Shown: one piece after another, positions 16,144 to 24,117 of the stretch
Layout: each line of letters opens with the position of its first letter
How positions within the stretch are numbered: position 1 is the first letter of the stretch
NCBI GenBank assembly: GCA_016710625.1
Contig: JADJVK010000034.1
Span: 1 to 29,479, forward strand
From: Saprospiraceae bacterium
GTDB lineage: Bacteria > Bacteroidota > Bacteroidia > Chitinophagales > Saprospiraceae
Length of the DNA: 29,479 nt
Reading direction: 5' to 3'
Notes under the pieces: generated by a model
What the model saw: only the letters and a program-made list of their open reading frames with translations
Database searches by the model: none
Told to the model about the DNA's origin: nothing
Position numbers and translations under genes: made by a program

Positions 16144-18071
16144 ATGAAAAATATATTTTTATATTCATATTATTTATTTTATCAACAAGCCATTTACTGG
16201 GTGATAATACTAATATAGACAATTTACATGATAAGTTAAATTCCAATATTTCTGAGATTGAAAAAGGAAAAATATATTCTGATTTATGTTGGATATTAAG
16301 ATGGGATAGTACTGATGCTAGTTTAAAATATGGGAATAAAGCAATTGAAATTTTTGAAAAAAATAATAACCTAGTAGAACGATGTAAAATTTATAACAGA
16401 GTTGGTTTGCTCTATAGAAATTCTAGTAATTATATAAAATCATTAACTTATTTCTATAAGGTATTAGAAATTGCGGAGGAGCCATCCTGTATTGAAGAAA
16501 TTGGGCATGCATATAATAACATTGGTTTTTTCTTTTACTATATAGAGCAGAAAACTAATTCCTTAAATTATTTATATAAGGCTAGGGATTATTTTCAAAA
16601 GTCAAATTCAAAAATTGGGATTAGCTATAACCTACAATATATAGCATTATGCTATGAGTCAATGGGTAAATTGGATAGTGCAATAATGTTTAATTATGAA
16701 TGTTTGGACTACCGATTAAAGATGAATAATAATAAAGACATCATAAATACATTAATTAATACTTCAAATATACATTTTAAATTAAACAACATTGATAGCT
16801 GTTATATCTATCTAAAAAGAGCTGAATCTTATTTAACTAAAAGTGATTATATACAAATAAGTCATATTAATTATAGATTGGGGATTTATTATGATAAGAT
16901 AAATGACAAAACTCAGGCAATTAAATATTTTGAATTAGCTAATAATAATAGTGCTGATAAAAATTATCCATGTTATGATAAAGCCTGTGAATATCTTTAT
17001 AAATTATATCAAGAAAAAAATGATATAAAAAAGTCTTATAAATCTCTCGAACTATCCTTGATAACAAATAATTTTATTAAAAATAATTTCAATAAAAATA
17101 ATATTGGTTTTACTGCTCTAGAATTTGAGAAAAATAGAATTGAAAATCAAAAAAAAATAGAAATTAAAGAATATGAATATAAAATACGGCAACAAAGAAT
17201 TCTTACCATTACTTTAATAATTTTCCTATTAATTGGGGCAATTCTAGTTTATATTCTTTATAAAAATTATATTTTAGTTACAAAAACAAATTATTTGCTT
17301 TCATTAAAAAATGAAGAGATAAAAGTAAAAGAGTTGAGTATAGAGACTAAAAATAACCAGCTAAATGAACTAAATAAAACAAAAGATAAATTTTTTAGCA
17401 TTATAGCTCATGATTTAAGAACTCCATTTATTGGCTTTATGAAATTATCTAAAATCATTCTGAATGATGATGATATCAAAAATAATTCTAAAATCATCAA
17501 TTATGTCCAATTGATATATGATTCAGCCAAAAATTCACAAAAATTATTAGACAACTTATATGAGTGGACAAAATCACAATCTGAAAATTTTGATTTCAAA
17601 TTAGAATCTGTAAATCTTCACAATTTAGTGAATAACAATATTGAAATATTTAATTTTCAATCTATTACAAAAAAAATAACCATTACTAATCATGTTAATT
17701 ATGATTATAATGTATTTGTTGACAAAAATATGGCTAATACCATATTTAGAAATATAATATCAAATGCAATTAAATTTACCGATACAAATGGCAATATTGA
17801 TATATATGCAAATAGAAAAGGTAATTTTATTGAAATCGTCATAGAGGATGATGGGGTTGGTATTCGAGAAAATAACTTAAAAGATATATTTGCGATTAAA
17901 GTTAAAACTTTTTCAAAAGATACTGAAGGTAATACCGGAACAGGCTTAGGTCTGATTTTATGTAAAGAATTTGTTGAGAAGAATGAAGGTAAAATATGGA
18001 TCGAAAGTACAGAAGGAATTGGTACTAGAGTACACATTATTTTAAAACATTTCAACAATCATTTGTTCTAA
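16144..18071 (+). CDS. TPR sensor histidine kinase 1 (frameshift in the signal peptide)
   Basis: An about 642-residue sensor kinase once one T is added to the run at 16156-16160, which links the ATG at 16144 (MKNIFFIFILFIL signal peptide) to the long frame. Without it the frame has no ATG start before residue 80. Tetratricopeptide repeats fill about residues 30-320 (for example HAYNNIGFFFYYIEQ and DSAIMFNYECLDYR), predicted periplasmic. A membrane helix at about 352-373 (encoded near 17198-17262) and a short coiled coil lead into the kinase. The H-box IIAHDLRTPF has its His codon at 17409-17411. The N-box SNAIKFT, G1 box EDDGVGI and G2 box GTGLGL are intact. It should autophosphorylate, but no response regulator is nearby. 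Signal and partner are unknown. Confidence 0.85.
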
Positions 18072-18612
18072 ATTTATTATTTATCTTTGCAGAAAAGAAT
18101 TATTTAAATATACATGTAACACATACAAACTTAGGATTAGAAATTAATTTAAAATAAAATAATTATTTAAATTAGTCGAAAAATTGATAATATTATTTAA
18201 TAATATTTTATCTTTCCAACATTATTATTAACTATTTGCCAGCTTATTAAGAAGTGTAAAATATATTTACATAAAATGATAATTTCATTACAAAACTGAT
18301 TTATTATTATAAATAAATAATTAAATCTTATATTTAGCAAATCAAAATCTATAATAAATATACCAAAAAGGATAGTATGAAATTAACATTTTACACAGAT
18401 TATTATATAATAAACCTAAATATTATTAAATTTGTGATATTCATATTAAATTATTAATTTCAAATTCTATTTTATAAATTATTAACCATAAAACACTTAA
18501 CAATTGTTAATTTTTATTTTGTTAGAAAATCAAAAACATCTATATGGTAAATAAAATAAAACCTAAAAAGGAAAATAAACATATTTAACTCTAAAACATT
18601 AATGAATACTTT
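18072..18612. other. 541-base AT-rich intergenic region
   Basis: It lies between kinases 1 and 2. It contains a TATCTTTG element at 18082-18089 and only very short open frames, for example a 26-codon frame from the ATG at 18377 preceded by AAAAAGGA. I see no hairpin terminator, tRNA or repeat. Its length is unusual for an array of paralogs and may be a long leader or the remains of a lost gene. Confidence 0.6.
18082..18089 (+). promoter_or_regulatory. Bacteroidota-type -7 element after kinase 1
   Basis: TATCTTTG matches TAnnTTTG, with TTTG 16 bases upstream (18062-18065) as a possible -33 box, slightly short of the usual spacing. If used, it would give kinase 2 a leader of about 520 bases. 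Low weight because of the AT content. Confidence 0.3.
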
Positions 18613-20541
18613 ATGATATTTAGAATAAGCATAATATTAATAATTATTTTTAACTATAGTAAGTCTATTTGTTTTGGAATAAACCAAGTCAAAGTGGATA
18701 GCCTTTTGTATTTAATTGATAATGAAAAAAATGATACACTAAGAGCACATCATTTAATTACATTATGTCGGCAATTAAGAACAGAATTTCCTGAATTGGC
18801 ATTTAAATATGGCCTTAAATCCCAAGAAATTTATGATAAATATAATTTGAATTATGAAAAATGCAAATTATATAATTATTTAGGCATTATAAAAAGAAAT
18901 GTTACAGATTATGCTGCATCAGTTGAATATTTTTACAAAGCAGTTGCATTGGCTAAAGAAGCTAATTGCAATGATGAATTAGCCTATGCATATAATAATT
19001 TGGCAGAATCCTTTTTAAATATAGAAAACAAGAATGAAAGTCTTGAATATTATAATTTATCGAATTCCATATTTTTACAAACTAAAAACTTTAAAGGACT
19101 TGGTTTTAATCTATTTTCATTAGGGATATATTATTCAAGGTTGAATGAAATTGAAAAAGCAAAAACTTTCTTTGAGAAAAGTTTATATTACAAACTAAAA
19201 TATCATGATAATAGGAGTATTGCCAGCAATTATTTACAAATTGGAAGATGCTATTTAGTAAAATGCAATTTTGATTCAGCACTTATTTATTTTAGAAAAG
19301 CAGAAGATCTAAACGAAATTGCAAATGAGGGATTATATACACACTTATATTTCTTTTATGGTTATTTCTATTCCCAAAAGAATGAAATAGATAAAGCAAT
19401 TCAATATTTCACAATATCTAGGGATCATTCAAGAACAAGTAGTTTTTATAAAAACTTTGTAGATTGCTCAGATAGCCTAAAATTTCTATATGCTAAAAAA
19501 GGAGATTTTGAAAATTATTATAAAGCCCATATTGAGAGTGATTCAATTAGAAATGTATATTATAATAATTCTTATCCAGATATTCTGAAGCAATCCATTG
19601 TGAAATATGAGCTTGAAAAACTAAATCAAAAAATAGAAAATGACAAATTAACAGAAAATCAAAAATATCAATCTAAAATTCTTGCTCAAAAAATAGTTTC
19701 TATTTTTCTGATTTCATTAATAATTTTATCCATCATATTTGCTTATTTGTTTTTTAAGAATTCAAAAATTGTAAATAAAATCAATCAAGTACTTATCCTG
19801 AAAAACGAGGAAATAAAATCAAAGGAAATCGCAATACAAACTCAAAATCAGCAACTTAATGAATTAAACAATACAAAAGATAAATTCTTAAGTATCGTTA
19901 CTCATGATTTGAAAAACCCATTTAGTGGAATAGTCAAATTGACTGATATTGCACTAAGTAATGATTTCATTCATAATAAAGAGAAAACAGAACAAAATTT
20001 AAACTTAATTCATACTGCAGCTGTAAATGCAAATAAATTACTCGAAAATTTACTTTCTTGGTCAAAATCACAAACCAGCAAATTAGAATATTTACCTCAA
20101 AATTATAGTTTAGATGAACTTATTAATGAAAATTTAAATATTGTTAGAAATCAAATTGAAACAAAAAATATAGTATTAGTCAACAATATTTCGACCACAT
20201 CAAATATTTTCGTTGATTTTAATATGATTAATACAGTTTTTAGAAACATCCTTACAAATGCAGTAAAATTTACCAGGCAAAACGGAAAAATAGAAATCTA
20301 TTCGACCGAATCTGAAAAATCTGTACATATTTTATTTCAAGATAATGGTATAGGAATCAGTAAGGATTTACTGCCAAAATTATTTAGTTTGAACGAAAAA
20401 GTTTTTTCGAAAGATACAGATGGAAATTTTGGAACTGGCTTAGGATTAATACTTTGTAAAGAATTTGTGGAGAAAAACAACGGAGAAATATGGATAGAAA
20501 GTGATGAAAAAGAAAAGTTCCATTTTATTCCTAAAACATAA
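18613..20541 (+). CDS. TPR sensor histidine kinase 2
   Basis: A 642-residue sensor kinase, paralog of the genes on both sides. The signal peptide is MIFRISIILIIIFNYSKSICFG. TPR repeats follow over about residues 40-320 (AYAYNNLAESFLN, GLGFNLFSLGIYYSRL), then a membrane helix at about 361-382 and a coiled linker that closely matches kinase 1 (QNQQLNELNNTKDKF). The catalytic core is complete: H-box VTHDLKNPF with His431, N-box TNAVKFT, G1 QDNGIGI and G2 GTGLGL, followed by the same LILCKEFVEKN helix. The last residues, ESDEKEKFHFIPKT, are shorter than the usual G-x-G-T strand at this point, so a few codons may have been lost. It is expected to be an active membrane sensor kinase. The partner is not in the window. 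Confidence 0.92.
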   Translation: MIFRISIILIIIFNYSKSICFGINQVKVDSLLYLIDNEKNDTLRAHHLITLCRQLRTEFPELAFKYGLKSQEIYDKYNLNYEKCKLYNYLGIIKRNVTDYAASVEYFYKAVALAKEANCNDELAYAYNNLAESFLNIENKNESLEYYNLSNSIFLQTKNFKGLGFNLFSLGIYYSRLNEIEKAKTFFEKSLYYKLKYHDNRSIASNYLQIGRCYLVKCNFDSALIYFRKAEDLNEIANEGLYTHLYFFYGYFYSQKNEIDKAIQYFTISRDHSRTSSFYKNFVDCSDSLKFLYAKKGDFENYYKAHIESDSIRNVYYNNSYPDILKQSIVKYELEKLNQKIENDKLTENQKYQSKILAQKIVSIFLISLIILSIIFAYLFFKNSKIVNKINQVLILKNEEIKSKEIAIQTQNQQLNELNNTKDKFLSIVTHDLKNPFSGIVKLTDIALSNDFIHNKEKTEQNLNLIHTAAVNANKLLENLLSWSKSQTSKLEYLPQNYSLDELINENLNIVRNQIETKNIVLVNNISTTSNIFVDFNMINTVFRNILTNAVKFTRQNGKIEIYSTESEKSVHILFQDNGIGISKDLLPKLFSLNEKVFSKDTDGNFGTGLGLILCKEFVEKNNGEIWIESDEKEKFHFIPKT

Positions 20542-20650
20542 ATTTATTACCTAAATTATAATTAAAAATTGAAAATAAATTAAATAAATGAAATAATTAC
20601 TACAAACAAATAACTAGATTTTAATCCAGATTTAATAATTATATAAGTTA

Positions 20651-22528
20651 TTGAGCTATGACAAAAGTTATTTGTCGAATATCCAGAAAAAAATTGCATT
20701 AGAAAAAGACGAGCTAAAAAAAGCACTTTTATATGAAGAAGTATGTTGGACATTCAGATATGACTCAGTAAATTTTGCAAAAGAAAATGGCTTAATTGCA
20801 CTTAAAATTTATGAATATAATCATGATTTAGTTGGAATTTGTAGAATTTATAATAAATTAGGAATTATAGCTAGAAATTCCTATAATTATAAAGAAGCTA
20901 TAGAATATTATAATAAAGTAATTTCTCTAGCAAACACTTCTGATAATAGTTTCAATTTGGAGTTAGGGCATGCTTATAATAATCTAGCAAATATATATTA
21001 TGATGTAGATGACTTTCCTTTAACATCAGTTAATTTAAATAAAGCAAAAGAGTATTTCAAAAAGGCAAATGACAAAGAAGGATTAGCTTATAATTATAAC
21101 TTATTTGGTTTTTACCATGAAAGGATTAATGAATATTCAAAGTCCAAAGATTATCATTATAAAGCATTAGAATTACGTTTAGAAACGGGAAATTTTCGAA
21201 GAGCATCAGAATCCTATGTAAATCTTGCAAATTGTTATTTAAGAATTAATGATTTTGATAGTACATTAATTTGTCTAAATAAGGCAAAATTTTATTTTGA
21301 AACATTAAAAGAAGGCGAAAGTTCAAGAATCAATTATTATTTTGGAAAATATTATTTAAAGATTAAACAAATTGATGTTGCATTATCCTATTTTCTAAAA
21401 TCAAGAATTGCAAATAATAATAAGAATTTTAAGGAAAAATCAACTATCGAAATAGTAAAAATCTATGCTCAAAAAAAGGAATATAAACAATTGTATAAAT
21501 ACCAGCAAGAGTTGGATTTAGAAAAACATGTTTATAACTTAAAACAAGAAACGAAATATCAGGTAGATATTTACAATTACGAAAAGAAAAAAAAGGCGAA
21601 TCAACTTGAGATTGACAACAAAAATCTAGCATTTAACAACCAATTGAAATTAGATAATCAAAGATTTATATTTAGAATAATTTCCATATTACTCATTTTG
21701 ATTTCTGTTGGCACTTATTTTATTTGGAGAAATTATAGAAAAGTAAATCAATATAATCAAATACTTTTTGAAACAAATAAAGAAATTAATAAAAAAGAAC
21801 AAAGCATTGAAGATCAAAATCAAGAATTACTACAATTAAATAAAACCAAAGATTATTTTTTTAGTTATATCGCAAATGATTTACAGAATCCATTTAATAC
21901 AATTTTAAATTTGACTAATAATGCTTCAAAGTCAGATGCAAATCATGAGATGATATTAAAACAAATCAATTCTACTGCAGTAATTGCTCAAATTTTATTA
22001 GAAAATATCAATGAATGGGCAAAATTGCAATCCAATAAAATCAATTATAAACCAACTACTATCAACTTACAACAAATTGTAAATCAAAATATTAATTCAT
22101 TTCAAAATATAATTGAAATGAAAAATATACACTTCGAAAATGAAATAAATGATGAGTATGATATTTTTGCAGATGCATTTTCAACAAATTCTATTTTCAA
22201 GAACTTAATACTCAATTTCATTCAAACTTTGCAAAACAATTCACATTTCAAAGTATCTGCTTTGCAAAATGAGAAAAAAGTAAATGTGAATTTCATATTT
22301 GATGAAAATGAAGATATAAGTAAAATAATTGAAATATTTAATCAACCAAGCTCAATCAACAATTCTCAATTACAATCAACTTCGGATTTTGGGTTAATAA
22401 TTTGTAAAGCTTTTGTTGAAAAAAACAATGGTATGATTGAAGTTGAGCATATTAAATCCCTTGGCAATATCATTTCAATAATGTTTCCTTCTTCAAGTTT
22501 TTTGGAAAGTAATTCTTCTTTGAAATAA
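20651..22528 (+). CDS. Degenerate TPR histidine kinase 3 (probable pseudokinase)
   Basis: A 625-residue paralog of kinases 1 and 2. The TPR half is well kept (HAYNNLANIYYD, ESYVNLANCYLRIND), as are a membrane helix at about 340-358 and the coiled linker. The kinase half has lost its key residues. The H-box reads IANDLQNPF, with Asn409 (codon 21875-21877) where the phosphorylated His should be. The N-box is LNFIQTL, the G1 box has no DxGxG (FDENEDI), and the G2 box GTGLGL is SDFGL. The following LIICKAFVEKNNG helix is kept, so the fold is probably retained. No signal peptide is found. The start is a TTG at 20651, or the ATG at 20658 if one A is missing from 20663-20666; there is no in-frame ATG for over 400 codons. 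Confidence 0.85.
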   Translation: MSYDKSYLSNIQKKIALEKDELKKALLYEEVCWTFRYDSVNFAKENGLIALKIYEYNHDLVGICRIYNKLGIIARNSYNYKEAIEYYNKVISLANTSDNSFNLELGHAYNNLANIYYDVDDFPLTSVNLNKAKEYFKKANDKEGLAYNYNLFGFYHERINEYSKSKDYHYKALELRLETGNFRRASESYVNLANCYLRINDFDSTLICLNKAKFYFETLKEGESSRINYYFGKYYLKIKQIDVALSYFLKSRIANNNKNFKEKSTIEIVKIYAQKKEYKQLYKYQQELDLEKHVYNLKQETKYQVDIYNYEKKKKANQLEIDNKNLAFNNQLKLDNQRFIFRIISILLILISVGTYFIWRNYRKVNQYNQILFETNKEINKKEQSIEDQNQELLQLNKTKDYFFSYIANDLQNPFNTILNLTNNASKSDANHEMILKQINSTAVIAQILLENINEWAKLQSNKINYKPTTINLQQIVNQNINSFQNIIEMKNIHFENEINDEYDIFADAFSTNSIFKNLILNFIQTLQNNSHFKVSALQNEKKVNVNFIFDENEDISKIIEIFNQPSSINNSQLQSTSDFGLIICKAFVEKNNGMIEVEHIKSLGNIISIMFPSSSFLESNSSLK

Positions 22529-22719
22529 ATGATTACTTTTTCAATTTATAAATTAAATTATATTTTTAAATCAAAATAAAATATAGCAAATTACCACATT
22601 TACTTATCAATAATTTCAATATTCTCTATTCTTCTAATATCTTTACTTGAATTTCAAAACGATCAGAAAACTAACTTAGGATTTACTTTTTTTTTAAATT
22701 TGAAACAATTAAAGATTCA

Positions 22720-23661
22720 ATGAATAATATTTCAACAAATAGGTCAACTAAATCTATTCCTATTTCACCAAGTTTGACAAACAAAAATTCATTAAGGACA
22801 CTAGTTGAAAACAGAACTGTTTATAATCTTGAAAATTGTGAGTTAAATCTTTTTGAAACCTACCAAAAGTCGGAACTAGTTCCATTGAAATTCAATGATT
22901 TAGTAGTCACTAGTATGTTGAGAGGAAAAAAAGTGATGCACCTTTTTGATAAAGAAGGCTTTGATTATATGCCTGGAGAATCCGTAATCATTCCCTCCAA
23001 TGTTGAAATGAAAATAGATTTTCCCGAAGCTTCCATTGACAATCCAACTCAATGTCTTGCATTAGCTATTGATAATAAGAAAATAACAAATACATTAAAT
23101 TTCTTGAATGAAAAGTATCCAAAAGAAGGCAATAATAATTTTTGGCAATTGGATGATTCCAATTTTTTCTTTGAGAACAATGAAGAAATGGCAGCAATCA
23201 TCAATAAAATCATCCAAATTTGCCAGAGTACTTCTATTTTCAAAGATACTTTAGCTGATTTGTCACTACAAGAATTGTTGGTAAAAATCGTGCAATCTCA
23301 AACGATGAAAGGGGTTGCTTCTGGTAATGCCAATCACAAAAATCCATATCTTTTGCAATTAATACAACTAATCAGACAAAACATTACGAACAAATTAGAC
23401 TTGAAAAATATTGCTAATCTTAGCGGCATGAGCACTTCCTCCATTTACAGAATCTTTAAAAATGAGCTAGGAATTAGCCCTATGGAGTTCATTATTTTGG
23501 AGAAATTGAAATTGGCAAAGCAATACCTCACAGATAAAAATATCTATATTAAAAATGTATCTTACGAAGCTGGTTTCGAGGATAGTAATTACTTTATCCG
23601 TGTATTTAAACATTATGAAGGCATTACGCCAAAACAATATCAGCAACTTTTGCAAAAATAA
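22720..23661 (+). CDS. AraC-family transcriptional regulator
   Basis: A 313-residue regulator. The N-terminal half (about 25-130) is a cupin-like AraC sensor domain, with SMLRGKKVMHLFDKEGFDYM and PGESVIIPSNVEM, the pattern found where the domain binds a small effector. The C-terminal AraC DNA-binding domain (about 215-312) has two helix-turn-helix units: IANLSGMSTSSIYRIFKNE, and VSYEAGFEDSNYFIRVFKHY ending GITPKQYQQ. It starts 191 bases after kinase 3, and its stop directly abuts the DUF779 stop on the other strand. AraC regulators of this kind often sit with acetaldehyde dehydrogenase and DUF779 genes, so the likely target is the aldehyde gene pair to the right. That is inference. Confidence 0.92.
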   Translation: MNNISTNRSTKSIPISPSLTNKNSLRTLVENRTVYNLENCELNLFETYQKSELVPLKFNDLVVTSMLRGKKVMHLFDKEGFDYMPGESVIIPSNVEMKIDFPEASIDNPTQCLALAIDNKKITNTLNFLNEKYPKEGNNNFWQLDDSNFFFENNEEMAAIINKIIQICQSTSIFKDTLADLSLQELLVKIVQSQTMKGVASGNANHKNPYLLQLIQLIRQNITNKLDLKNIANLSGMSTSSIYRIFKNELGISPMEFIILEKLKLAKQYLTDKNIYIKNVSYEAGFEDSNYFIRVFKHYEGITPKQYQQLLQK

Positions 23662-24041
23662 TTAATCTTCCAAAAATCGAACAGGTTCTAAATTTTCTAA
23701 TTCTTCATCCGTATATAATCTCGATTGAGTTATAAACCTGACACCCATTGGTATCTCGATTGAAAAACTAGAGCCTCTACCTTGAATTACATCAATACAA
23801 AGCTGAGTATATTGCCAGTATTCAAACTGATCCTTACTGATCCAAAACTCACTATCTTCTATTACGCCAATCAAAACATCACTATTACCTACCTTAAAAT
23901 CCCCTTTTCAAAACACATGGGTTGGGAACCATCACAACAACCTCCGCTTTGATGAAACATTAAATCACCAAATCGTTGCTTTAGTTGATCAACTATTGCC
24001 TTTGCAGCATCCGTAATTATTACTCTTGGAACCATTTTCAT
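23662..24041 (-). pseudogene. DUF779 protein, frameshifted in a G run
   Basis: Reading from the ATG at 24041 (MKMVPRVIITDAAKAIVDQL; the ATG at 24035 is also possible) gives the hallmark QSGGCCDGSQPMC cysteine motif and then MCFEKG before the frame breaks. Adding one G to the four at 23901-23904 (C on the plus strand) gives EKGDFKVGNSDVLIGVIED and joins the frame to the stop at 23662. The repaired protein is 126 residues, the usual size. DUF779 proteins are small, Cys-rich and commonly encoded next to acetaldehyde-type aldehyde dehydrogenases; their function is unknown to me. Here the gene follows the aldehyde dehydrogenase on the same strand, with an intrinsic terminator between them. Confidence 0.85.
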
Positions 24042-24052
24042 CTTTTAAAAAC

Positions 24053-24092
24053 AAAAAAAATGCAACCGAAAATTATAAAAATAATCGGTTGC
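24053..24092 (-). terminator. Intrinsic terminator between the aldehyde dehydrogenase and DUF779 genes
   Basis: Perfect eight-base arms GCAACCGA (24062-24069) and TCGGTTGC (24085-24092) enclose a 15-base loop. On the minus strand the hairpin is followed by eight T residues (24060-24053) and then GT and more T. It lies 25 bases after the aldehyde dehydrogenase stop and just before the DUF779 start, so it should reduce read-through into DUF779. Confidence 0.8.
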
Positions 24093-24117
24093 TAAAATTA
24101 TCGAACTGAAATTTTAT

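Noticed and set aside
18377..18457. 26-codon frame with an AAGGA-like sequence upstream
   Set aside because: Too short, in very AT-rich DNA, with no other support.
20658..20700. Alternative ATG start for kinase 3 that might uncover a signal peptide
   Set aside because: Even with a one-base repair it adds only MT before KSYLSN; no hydrophobic export signal exists upstream.
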